Shown one piece after another: positions 10,691 to 20,500 of a stretch of DNA of 64,000 nucleotides. Both the position numbers and the translations under genes were made by a program. The notes below the pieces were generated by a model, which saw only the letters and a program-made list of their open reading frames with translations, was not told the DNA's origin and ran no database searches. How positions within the stretch are numbered: the first letter of the stretch is position 1; each line of letters starts with the position of its first letter. Origin of the DNA: Parasponia andersonii (Eukaryota > Streptophyta > Magnoliopsida > Rosales > Cannabaceae); contig JXTB01000086.1 in the NCBI GenBank assembly GCA_002914805.1, positions 72,381 to 136,380 on the forward strand, read 5' to 3'.

Positions 10691-12798
10691 CCAATTTATA
10701 TATTGGTATTATATTATATTTATTTTGCATTATGTTTAATGTTCGAGTGTAGTTTGAATATTATGTAATCCAAATGTTCAAATTTAGTTTGAATATTATG
10801 TAATTTTAATTTGAGTTTATGTAATGTTATTCCTCTATGTATGTATATACATATATTTTTGCATTATGTTTAGTATTCGAGTCATTTTAATTAATGCCTA
10901 TGCATAAGTGCTTTTACATTGTAAATTGATATTTCATATATTTGCTTACTAAATTTATTGTATATAAAATTAACCGTGAAATAATAATAAAGATATGTGA
11001 TATGAAAAAGAATATTTTTATTTTTTTAGTAGTAAAAAATTGTTTATTTTCACCAAAATTAAAAAAACTATACTTCATTTGTGGGCTTTTTTCAAATTAA
11101 AAAATAAAAACAATAAAAGAGAAAATAAAAAACTGGCATTTGTGGCCGCCGAATCCTCCTTTCACCCGCCATTTGATCTTAAAGGTTATATTATGTTTTC
11201 CAATGCGTGTAAAATCTATCAATATGACTCTCAAATTTTTTTAAATTACAAATTTATCCCCTAAACCACTTAAATTGCCATTCGTCGGGTAAACAAACAT
11301 AAAAAAAACAGATGTCACAATTTAAAATGTTTATTCAAAATTTATATAAAAACGAAACGACAGTTTCAATGACTCAGAGATAAAGTTCAAATTTTTTAAT
11401 AACTTACTTATGAGAATATTGCATAATTTGAGAGGCAAATAAACAAAGGAAGGGAAACAACTAACAACTAGTTTATATTATTGTAGGGTGGGAAGAAAAA
11501 AGAAAGTATATAAAGGAAAAAAGAAAGACGTAAGGGGAAAGCAAAGAAGTTATAAGGAGACTCGAAGGCATAACAAATCCAGAAACAGAACAGCTGACAT
11601 TTCCTTTTTGGCTTCTTTATCCACCCACCCAAGCTTTCAAACCTCTAGCTTCTCTCCCTTCCATATTTACCAACATAAAATTCAACTGTTTCCTTTTACT
11701 CTTTTACCTTCTCTCAAACAGTTAAAATTCCCGATGGCTTTAAATACGATGGCAGAAGAATGACCTGGCAAATCCAATTTTCTTGATTATTTTCTCACCA
11801 AATTAGTCATATAAGTACAAAAAAATATTTTTTAAAAAAAATCAGGTTTTAAAAGTAAGCCTCTTTAACTTTCTTTTTTTCTCATAAAAGTTTTATGTTA
11901 GCCACATGTGACACGACTGGCTTTTGATCAATATACGAGTTCAAATTTTGGTTCCAATTTTAAGATAACAATGCCTAGGTTCAACAAAGTAAAAAATAAA
12001 AAATAAAAAATTTACAAAAGTGTACTCATTTAAAGCTGCGAAGGAAAATGGTTGGTAAAGTGAGTTTCTTCTCAGAATATGTCCAAGCCTGTTAGGTGTT
12101 TTTTCAGTATGTGCATGTGTGTTATTCAGCTTCTATAAAATAAAATAAGCCGTATACACATGAAAAGAAAAGCTACATAAAATATAAATGTCAGTATATC
12201 ACCCACCTCTTAGTCAGAATTAGTTGGTCTTTAACAAAATTAAAAGCTACGACTCGATGGCGTGGACCAGTATGTATGATTCTAAATTCTTTAATCAACT
12301 TAAGCTGCTTTTGTTTAAAAAAAAAAAAAACATAAAAAATAAAAAGAGTAAAATTTCGAATAGGATCACCAAAGAAACTTCGTGGCATATGTCATATATA
12401 ACCAAAAGGTGTACTCAATGTCACCAGCAAAGCATTAATAATTTCAAATTTGATAAAGTATAGAGAAATCAAATTATTTTCTCATTACAAAACTTACCAA
12501 AATTGCTCATATATTAAAGCCAGGCACGTAATTTCAAAGTTAGGCGGGGCAGGAAGCCTAAACTGAAAGGGCCCGTGGGGTGGGACCTAGTTGGAGCGTG
12601 CCTTTCATAAAGTGCCAGCTCAGCTTTTGACCAGTTTTTGAGATGGTCCAAGATTTGCGTTGTACAAGGCGAAGCCTCCTCGATTTGCCCTTTCCCTTCC
12701 CCGGTCTCCGGTTTGACCACTTGATTGCAGATTGCAGAGAGACGATTCCTCCCCTCCCCTCCTGCACCCGCTTTACGTCCTGGCCATTCAAATCCCGC

Positions 12799-12804
12799 CA
12801 CGTG
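12799..12804. promoter_or_regulatory. G-box/ABRE-like CACGTG
   Basis: GCCACGTGTC is a close match to the plant ABRE/G-box bound by bZIP factors. It lies about 1.35 kb upstream of the U-box start codon. A second CACGTG is at 13119-13124, about 1.0 kb upstream. Function is inferred from motif only. Confidence 0.35.
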
Positions 12805-12939
12805 TCCACCAAGACCGTGCGCATCCGTCACTTTCGCTTTGCCTTAAGTCCTCATTAATGATTTAATTACTCGACTTTGGGGTACTAACAAAAGCAGAGA
12901 TGGAAGTGCGAAAATGTAATTATTAGTAAAATAATCACA

Positions 12940-12942
<3 letters not shown>

Positions 12943-12970
<28 letters not shown>
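12943..12970. repeat. (CT)14 microsatellite
   Basis: A perfect run of CT dinucleotides for 28 bases. Shorter CT runs recur at 13394-13410 and 13931-13946 in the probable leader of the U-box gene. CT tracts are common in plant 5' leaders and promoters. Confidence 0.9.
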
Positions 12971-12975
<5 letters not shown>

Positions 12976-13118
12976 CTTTGCTGAACAGGACTGTGGGTTT
13001 TGGTGGTCCCCACATTGGACAGTGTTGATTGCCTCCAATTGACGGCAAGTTTTGCAGATCAGTCCCCACCAGATAAATTCTTATTATATGTACGCATTGC
13101 CCTGAACGAGGGCGATTG

Positions 13119-13124
13119 CACGTG
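13119..13124. promoter_or_regulatory. Second CACGTG box upstream of U-box gene
   Basis: GCACGTGC is a palindromic G-box-like core, about 320 bp downstream of the first CACGTG. Two such boxes in one promoter are often associated with abscisic acid or light response, but nothing here proves use. Confidence 0.3.
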
Positions 13125-13314
13125 CGGTGCACGGTCGTCAAGGGTTTGAATTGAATTTTGAACAATTGAGCCACACACCGGTTGTTGCCAGTTTACTCCC
13201 AGTAATCTTTCTACTTTTCCCGAGAAAATTTAGAAAAGAATTTTTTTTTATTTATTCATTTATTTTTTCTGGGGGTTTTCGTCACTCACTCGCTCGCCCC
13301 CACAAGAAGACCAG

Positions 13315-14147
13315 CAGTGAGGAGAGTCAGGGAGACTCTGCAGAAGATTAGCTTTTTCCTTTCTCTTCTGCTTTCTTCTTACTCTTTCTATCCATCTCTC
13401 TCTCTCTCTCTAGAAACTTTGATTTTGGTTCTGAGCTTTTTCTATCCATCATATTCTTTTTCGTGTCTATTTTTGAATACTTGTACGTCAATCTTTTGAA
13501 TTATGACGAAATTTTGAGATTTGGCTAACTGGTTATTACTGTTTTGCAATGAGTGAGTGATTTTTTTCCCAACTTTCTTTTGTTCCCCTGATCTGGAGTC
13601 TATGATTTCTAACTTTTTATTGAGCTTGAAGAGGAAGTGATAGCTTTGGTATTGGAGAAGAAGATTACAACAACAACAACAACATCATGTCCTAGATTTG
13701 ATGATGAAGAGTGTAGTAGTAGTAGCAGTAGTAGTGGTAGTGGTAGTGGTGGCAGTGTAGAAGGTGGGCCTTTTTTGACCAAAGGTGGCAGAGATCAGAA
13801 AGCAAAAGTGAAGCGAGTGAGAAGGTATCTTTGATGGTCTTTGTTGCTCGTAGTTGTCCATGAGAAGCATTATAGCCTAAGAAAGCGAGAGAAAGAGAGA
13901 GAAAAAAGTGTTGAGGAAAAAAGAAACTCCTCTCTCTCTCTCTCTATTTTCTTTGATTTTCTTGGTTTTTTAACTTTACCACACGTTTCTTGTCCTGTGG
14001 ATGTGACGGGACGAAGATGGGTCTTCAAGGGCAATTCTTGTTGTTTCCTCTCATGGATATTTGAGGACAAGTTCTTTTCTTCATCTTCTTCTTATTTTCA
14101 CTCATTGAGAGTTTCACTCGCTAAATCTTTCAAAAGGGTATCTGAAA
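13315..14147 (+). promoter_or_regulatory. Probable long CT-rich 5' leader with upstream ORFs
   Basis: Over 800 bases before the U-box start codon are CT-rich and carry several short upstream ORFs. One candidate (13637-13834) begins at an alternative GTG or a later ATG, runs through a CAA/ACA tract and an AGT/GGT serine-glycine tract, then stops. If transcribed, these would lower translation of the main ORF. The transcription start cannot be fixed from sequence, and an intron in this leader is possible. Confidence 0.35.
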
Positions 14148-15503
14148 ATGCCGATTTACCAGCCACCTAGCGGGAGAAGAGGTGGGGATGGGAAGCTCGA
14201 TGTGGCCGAAGGTGGGAAAATTCTGGATCTGGAAACCGCCGTCAAAGATGGAATTCTAGGCGGTGGCGGAGGACTGGTTTCTTGTGGTGGTGCTGAAAAG
14301 TTGGATCTGACTAAGATTATCGAGGAGCTTGAGTCGGTTGAAGTTGTTCCTTCGGTGTTCATTTGCCCAATCTCGTTGGAGCCAATGCAAGACCCGGTGA
14401 CCCTTTGTACAGGCCAGACTTATGAGAGAGCCAACATTGTCAAATGGTTCTCTTTTGGCCATTACACTTGTCCCACTACGATGCAAGAGCTTTGGGACGA
14501 GTCCATTACGCCTAACAAGACCCTTCACCAGCTGATTCACAGCTGGTTGTCGCAGAAGTACTTGGCCATGAAGAAGAGGTCGGAAGATGTACAAGGAAGG
14601 GCTTTGGAGCTCTTGGAGACGCTCAAGAAAGTCAAGGGTCAAGCTCGAGTTCAAGCTCTCAAGCAGCTTAGACAGGTGGTGAACACTCATGGCTCGGCTA
14701 AGAGGACGACGGTTGACAATGGCGGTGTTGCTGTGATATCTTCTCTTCTGGGTCCATTCACTTCACACGCAGTTGGGTCGGAAGCCATTGGGATTCTGGT
14801 GAATTTGGATCTTAGCTCGGACTCGAAGGCGAATCTTATGCAACCGGCGAAGATATCTTTAATGGTGGACATGTTGAATGAAGGGTCTATGGAGACCAAG
14901 ATCAATTGCGCGAAATTGATCGAAACATTCATACAGGGCAAGGATTTCGACTCCGAAATTGTTTCGAGTTTGAGTCTTGTGGTTGGATTATTGAGGTTAG
15001 TGAAGGATAAGAGACACCCTGATGGGGTCTTACCGGCGCTCAGTTTATTGCACGCCATGTGTTCGCATAAATGCGTCAAGAACTCAGCGCTGAGCGTTGG
15101 GGCAGTCCCTCAGCTGGTTGAGGTTCTGCCTAGTTTGAATAATGAATGCTTGGAGTTTTGCCTTTGTATTTTGGAAAATTTGTCGACAATTCCTGAAGGA
15201 AGATTGGCTTTGAAAGAATGTCCCAGCACAATTCCAAACTTGGTTAGATTATTGATGAAAGTCTCTGAGGGCTGTACTCAGCTTGCGCTATCAATCTTAT
15301 GGGTTGTTTGTAAGCTTTCCCCTGAAGAAGGTGCTTCAATGGCGGTTGAAGCAGGTTTGGCGGCCAAGCTTCTTCTTGTGATTCAGAGTGGTTGTGACTC
15401 AGTATTGAAGCAAAGAGCCTCTGAGCTCTTGAAGTTGTGTAGTCTAAATTACACTGCTACACTCTTCATTTCCAAGTGTAAGCTTACGAGGACCATACAA
15501 TGA
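14148..15503 (+). CDS. U-box E3 ubiquitin ligase with armadillo-like repeats (PUB30/31 type)
   Basis: An intronless ORF of 451 aa. Residues about 68-142 form a U-box, opening FICPISLEPMQDPVTLCTGQ and continuing TYERANI..W and CPTTMQELW; it has the hydrophobic core and Pro of the E2-binding surface and no zinc ligands, as expected for this fold. Residues about 150-445 are helical Leu-rich repeats of armadillo type used for substrate binding. The N-terminus has a short Gly-rich insert (residues 38-48). The best family match by memory is Arabidopsis PUB30/PUB31, which have the same size and the same SQKY..MKKRSEDVQGRA linker after the U-box. The role would be ubiquitin transfer in stress or hormone signalling; the substrate is not predictable. 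The start is chosen at the first in-frame ATG giving the family MPxY N-terminus. Confidence 0.93.
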   Translation: MPIYQPPSGRRGGDGKLDVAEGGKILDLETAVKDGILGGGGGLVSCGGAEKLDLTKIIEELESVEVVPSVFICPISLEPMQDPVTLCTGQTYERANIVKWFSFGHYTCPTTMQELWDESITPNKTLHQLIHSWLSQKYLAMKKRSEDVQGRALELLETLKKVKGQARVQALKQLRQVVNTHGSAKRTTVDNGGVAVISSLLGPFTSHAVGSEAIGILVNLDLSSDSKANLMQPAKISLMVDMLNEGSMETKINCAKLIETFIQGKDFDSEIVSSLSLVVGLLRLVKDKRHPDGVLPALSLLHAMCSHKCVKNSALSVGAVPQLVEVLPSLNNECLEFCLCILENLSTIPEGRLALKECPSTIPNLVRLLMKVSEGCTQLALSILWVVCKLSPEEGASMAVEAGLAAKLLLVIQSGCDSVLKQRASELLKLCSLNYTATLFISKCKLTRTIQ

Positions 15504-16978
15504 AGAAAAAATATGGGAATAATTTGTTCATATACATATTTTCTTATATAATTCCTTTGATTCCAAAACTGATAAAAGGAGCTGAAGGGCTCGGCTCGCG
15601 GACCAAGCACAATCCAAAACAACACTCGGTTTGAGGTTCTAGGTTTCCTTTCCTTCTGCTCTTGTGTACATTGAAAAGAAGTACTCTGATTCTGTAAATT
15701 GTTTCATTGTCAAAAAGCATCATAATGCGGGTTTAGCGCCTTTTTACGTTCTTACTTTGTTACAGATCGATAGTCTTTATAAGATAAGTTTTGCCTTTTT
15801 GTCATTGAATTTTGAACGTTTCAATCCGAGTTCAGTTCTCTTCTCTCTATTTTCCTTCTCTTTTTTTTTTGTTTTTTTTTGGTTAACAATGGGACGCCTG
15901 TCCTTGAATTTGATCAGTCCATTCCTTCATTCTACTAGACATTTTGTATAGATGATGCTATCTTTGTCCAGTGAAATTGTGAGTTTTAAGGTAATGACAT
16001 GTTGGCATGTCACTTGATGTAGTTTTTTACTACTTGTAAAGCGAGGGCTGAAATGTTACTAAGATTATGGTTTAGTTATCTCTAGTTTGACATTTATTTG
16101 CTCTCTCTTTGACTAAATGAGCAGTAAAGTCAAAAGTGGTCTTGCAGAATGTTGCCTTTATCATTCGTGGAAGTTGCCGTAGACAGAAATTCTTGTTATC
16201 TCTCCAAGTTTCACAAATGTCACGCTTGATTGACTACTTTTGTTCATCCTCGAAAGGATTATCAGCTGTGTTCTTTTGGAAACAAAATGAGAGAAGTCCA
16301 ATGCTTATCCAGTAAGAGTAATTATAGCAAATGGGTCTTTTTTTTTTTTACGCTGCATTATATGTCCCTAGTAATGACAGTTTATATCAGTTGATATGTT
16401 AGGTCGTCTAGTATATCAGTTTCATACTAATGTTATAAAATTGAGTCTCTGATATTTGATATACATTAATTCAAACTGACATATTCACTCATTTTGTAAA
16501 GTGAAAAAACTATCATTTCGTTTTCTTCCCAACAACTGGGCTACTCCAAAGATAAAACAAAGAAGAAACAGTGAAAGCCAACGTGTTCAGAAGACAAAAG
16601 ACAGACAGCTGGCCACGCGATCATGTCCGCTGACTCGAAGTCAAGATAGTTGTCATGCTGAAACTCATCCAAAAATGGAATAGTGAGGCAGTTTTGGTCT
16701 CTTGAATTATGAGAACCTACCCTTAAACCAACCTACTATAGATGAATTAATTAGATTGAAGTTCATATGTTTGCTCTTTTAGATGATCATTAAAGCAAAG
16801 GGTTCTTTTTTGTTTATTGGAAGTAAAACAAGATCAATAAAAAATAGAACAAAGGGTATGTGTACATTTTCAATGGAGAGTTCAAATAAAGGATTGTTTA
16901 CTTGTATTCAATGCAGGGTCAAATTTCAACCGAATGAACCAGATTTGGTTGCTTATTTATGGACTCCAAATAGTTAGG
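15504..16978. other. U-box gene 3' region and intergenic spacer
   Basis: The first ~450 bases are plausible 3' UTR. Beyond that I see AT-rich sequence with a few short ORFs that lack composition or homology support. Confidence 0.45.
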
Positions 16979-17733
16979 TCATCTCTAACCCGTAACGCCA
17001 AAAGGATGTAATTTTGATGTAATTTTCACACAATTTTATAAATTGAACTTCAATTTATTACACCAAAAATTATATTAAAAATAATATTCTCTTTCTATTT
17101 TTTATCTTTTTAGTCCTTGAATAATTACTTTATTTTATAAACTACTGCATCTATATATTACTTGACATATTTTTACAAATTATTAGAAAAAAAATATTCT
17201 AATAAATTAACAATACTAAAAATTACTTTTAATTAACTAAATATTGCATTAAATAAAACATCAGGAAAAAAAATAGTGTTTAATACCACAAATAAACAAA
17301 AATATATTACATTAAAAAAAATCCTAGTTCCACATTAGTCGACATTTAATTCTCCGAATTAGTATATTCATTTCATAATTTATGTTATATTTGCTAAAAT
17401 GTTGTTGGAATTTTAGTTTATATTGGCATTTAGTGTTACTTTTCTGTATATTATGAAGTTTTAAGATTATGAATTTTAATGAGTAATTATATTTTAATAA
17501 TTATTAATACTTATATTATTTAGTCAAATTAAATTAATTATGAAATAAATTAAATCATTATAGATAATAAAAGTTAATAAAAAAATATATTGAGAATAAA
17601 TGTATAAGAAGTTATAAAGACAGAGGCTATCGAAAAATAAAAAAAAAAATTGAATAGTATTACACCAAATTTAGTGTAATGAATAATGTTACACTAAAAA
17701 ATAGCGGTGAAAGAGAATTTTTAACACCAAATT
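16979..17733. mobile_element. MITE-like AT-rich element
   Basis: About 750 bp, very AT-rich. The left end reads GGTCATCTCTAACCCGTAA and the right end read inverted is GGCATCTAATTTGGTGTTAA; internal inverted motifs such as ACACCAAA/TTTGGTGT occur at both ends. The CATCTCTAACCC style is that of non-autonomous PIF/Harbinger-like elements. A clean 3-bp TTA duplication is visible only on the left, so the right boundary is uncertain. Confidence 0.4.
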
Positions 17734-18347
17734 AGATGCCTTTATATTATAAATTTTGGAAATAGATCAAATCGGCCAAGTCTTTGGGGTCTGAAGGGCC
17801 CTCGATTTCTTGTCACGAATGAGTGCATAGAGTGATAAAGACACACCTTCAATCTCAACATGGAAATAATAATTATAATAATAATAAAGCACTTGAATTG
17901 TTGTTTGAAAAGACACTTTGAATTCATGTCTTCACTAAAAGGAGTGCAGCCAAGAATCAAAACTGTTACAGAAATAGACCCAAAAATTTGGCGATGTTTA
18001 CTAATACAAGAAAGTGTAGTTTTCTCTTCCTCGTCTTATTTTAATGTCCAGAGATGAAAATTTACCTCGTCCGCTCGGGTAATGGTTTCCGAAAGAAAGT
18101 TTTCTTTGACCATAATGTGGATATAAAAGGGAATCAGGTCCTCCCGTGCTAATAATTGAAAATTTTACCTAGTGATTAACTCGTACGACTTATGAAATTA
18201 CATAATCGTTGGTGATCACAACATACTAACAACTATTTGTTGATTGAAAAAAAAGAAAGAATAATGACAGAGGCATCAAAATTTTACACTAAATTTATAT
18301 GATTAAAAATGATATCACATCAGTATAAAATTTTCGTATAAGATTTT
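17734..18347. other. Intergenic spacer left of retrotransposon
   Basis: I find no gene. The sequence is AT-rich, with an ATA/ATT run near 17865-17885. The last five bases, ATTTT (18343-18347), are the left target-site duplication of the retrotransposon that follows. Confidence 0.5.
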
Positions 18348-19118
18348 TGTTAGTGCGATTTTTACTAACTGTCTATGTGTCTCTGAACTGCTGACGTTGT
18401 ATCTACCAATTGTCCACGTATCCTTACTATCCTAGAGTGCTTTTAACTTCAGGTCGGATCAAAGAGGTGGGGGTGGCCACCTGCAAAGACTCTCCGATAC
18501 TTAATTCAGTTGTTTATCCCTGAGTCTGAGTAGCAAAGATAAAATTTTTCTCTGTATATGTCTATCTTCATTCCCCTTCTGAGGAGGAAGCAAAACTCGT
18601 ATATATATTCTTGGAACTGGGAGCTTTTCTGGCTCTCAATCCTAGGATCGAATATCTTTTCTCATCATGACTTACTCCAGATATCATGGGCTGTGATTAC
18701 CGTGATTTCCCTTGTGTTGGCGTGGCCTTCTTTTTGCCGTCCCCTACAACTCGAGCCTATCGGGGGCGAGACTTTGACAAACTGTCGTTCTGTCAGGACG
18801 GTTTGCCCAATGCATGTACCTACCCAGGATCGCATTAAATACCCTGTTTGGGTCTGGAGCAGTGTGTTGCCTCTCATGACTCTCGAGGCTTCTGACCCCT
18901 AGCTACCGAGGTAAGAACTGGACTGGGCCGAGTTGTCCAGGGTCTGGGATAGATTCGGCCATGGCCTCGGACGGCCCATGGGCCCATGCAGTATCGCATA
19001 CGACTCGTGTGACTTTTAAATGGTTACTCAGGGCACGTGTCGGATAGCGTCCCCCCTTTGTGACCTTTTCTGCCACTTAATCATCCACGTGGCACGTGAT
19101 CTAGGAACGGGCCCCACA
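18348..19118 (-). repeat. 3' LTR of element 1
   Basis: Starts TGTTAGTGCGA on the plus strand and ends GGGCCCCACA. It matches 30474-31256 along its whole length, including the long shared stretch CACCTGCAAAGACTCTCCGA. The purine-rich tract expected before a 3' LTR (minus strand GAGAAATTGGGATAGT) lies immediately to its right. Confidence 0.9.
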
Positions 19119-19347
19119 ACTATCCCAATTTCTCTATTTGATAGATTCACATCTATCAATTGGGGAAATCGTGTCTCCAGTCCTCTAATTTGAGGGGTAG
19201 ACGTGGCCCCTTATCATTATTTTTCCCCAATTACCGATGCTGGTGCACGCTATCCCATGTCACAACTTTTTTTAGATTTTTAAAACTCCAGTGCTTCCGT
19301 CTTCCTCGCACCGTTCCCTTCTAGGAGAGACTTTTCGGCTCCCCCTC

Positions 19348-19354
19348 TATAAAA
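19348..19354 (+). promoter_or_regulatory. TATA box of antisense gene, element 1
   Basis: CTCTATAAAAGCTGC is a canonical plant TATA box, 124-130 bases upstream of the antisense start codon at 19478. The equivalent box exists in element 2 at 55427-55433 within a conserved CTTCGGCTCCCCC context. It faces away from the gag-pol genes. Confidence 0.6.
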
Positions 19355-19940
19355 GCTGCATTCACGCTCATTTTTTACTTTACCAGAATCTCCAAGTGTT
19401 CTAACTTTCTAAAATCTTAGAGTTTCTGACTCTTCGCTTTGTTAGAACATTTCGCTCCTTTGATTGTATTCAGAATGATGGCTCCGAACTAGAATCAGAG
19501 GCTCTACCCCGTCGCGGATTCGGAGTTAGACTCGTTGAGGAGGCAGCTCTGTTTCCCTGGCGGAGTTACCTTACAAAGAGTTGAGGGCCCAGCGGATTGG
19601 TACCTTCACCCCTCTGCCCTCGAAGGCTCCATCGTCTTGGGGAGGAAGCACCTGGAATGGCTGTGGTTTCCCCTTCCTCCCCTAATCCACTAGTTCTTCG
19701 CTCTGATGAGGATTCACCCGATGCAGTTGAACGCTAACGGGGTCATGATCTTGATGGGACTCTCTACTCTGTCAGTCATCCTCAACATGCACATTGACCT
19801 GGAGGTGGTCTTTTTTTCCTACAAGCTTACCCTTATCCCCAAAAAGAGCTCTTACCCCACTTTCTACCTCCAGCCGCTCCAGGGACGCCATATTTTTTGG
19901 GGTTTGCCGAGGTCAGACAAGCAATGGGACTCCCACTCCA

Positions 19941-20056
19941 GGCTATATGCCATTGGAGGGGCGTGGTACTCTCCCACTCTAGGCTATATGCCGTTAGAGG
20001 GGCGTGGTGCTCTCCCACTCTAGGCTATATGCCGTTAGAGGGGCGTGGTGCTCTCC
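19941..20056 (+). repeat. 41-bp tandem triplication
   Basis: Units begin at 19941, 19982 and 20023, each opening GGCTATATGCC and running through GGGGCGTGGT. The second and third are nearly identical; the first differs at a few bases. Element 2 has one unit at the same place. Because 41 is not a multiple of three, it shifts the reading frame of the antisense gene. Confidence 0.9.
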
Positions 20057-20460
20057 TTGGGTGAATGGAGAGCGCTTCCAAATTCCTTCATTTTTTCTAT
20101 AAAGTAAGTACTAGGTCGTGATTTTTTGGGTCTGTGTAGACCTCATCCATTTTTACTCATGATATTTTGCCTTGTGCAGCCTTTGCAGAAGAAAGCAGGT
20201 TTGAGCCACAATCGTCAGCGGGACGGCTCAAGGAGCTAGAGGGGATTGTCATCTTTGGGTCCTTGGGGATTGCCGACACATCCAGGCCATCTTGAATCCC
20301 CAGGTGATGAACATGATGCTAAGGATGGTCTCATATCTCCTCTTCTCACTGGACACCTGAGTCATCACAAAGCACATGCGGAGCCAGCTTGACGCCTCAG
20401 CTCTGAACCGGTTTCGCCAGGATGAGCAGAGTCGCATCGCCATGGTCAGTCGTCGGATCA

Positions 20461-20500
20461 CGGCCTCGAGCCAACTGGCGGGNCCGCCAGTTGGCGCTGG
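20461..20500. repeat. Palindrome around an unresolved base
   Basis: CCAACTGGCGG and CCGCCAGTTGG are perfect inverted repeats separated only by GN, where N is 20483. The homologous place in element 2 has no such palindrome. It is either a true short inverted duplication or an assembly join between opposite-strand reads. Confidence 0.6.

Larger units (their letters stand above)
10691..14147. other. Intergenic and U-box gene upstream region
   Basis: I find no coding gene I trust. Bases 10700-10880 resemble the 3' tail of the Harbinger-type relic. At 11505 a TATATAAAGG box precedes a CT-rich leader and a 9-codon ORF (11734-11763), possibly a relic or non-coding transcription unit. From 12510 onwards G+C rises, and the stretch carries two CACGTG boxes, a (CT)14 microsatellite and a CT-rich leader, all upstream of the U-box gene. 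Confidence 0.45.

Noticed and set aside
12514..12858. Overlapping ORFs on both strands upstream of the U-box gene
   Set aside because: Locally raised G+C gives open frames on both strands; no domain and no consistent start.
16501..16977. Two short plus-strand ORFs
   Set aside because: No motif, and the sequence is intergenic in character.
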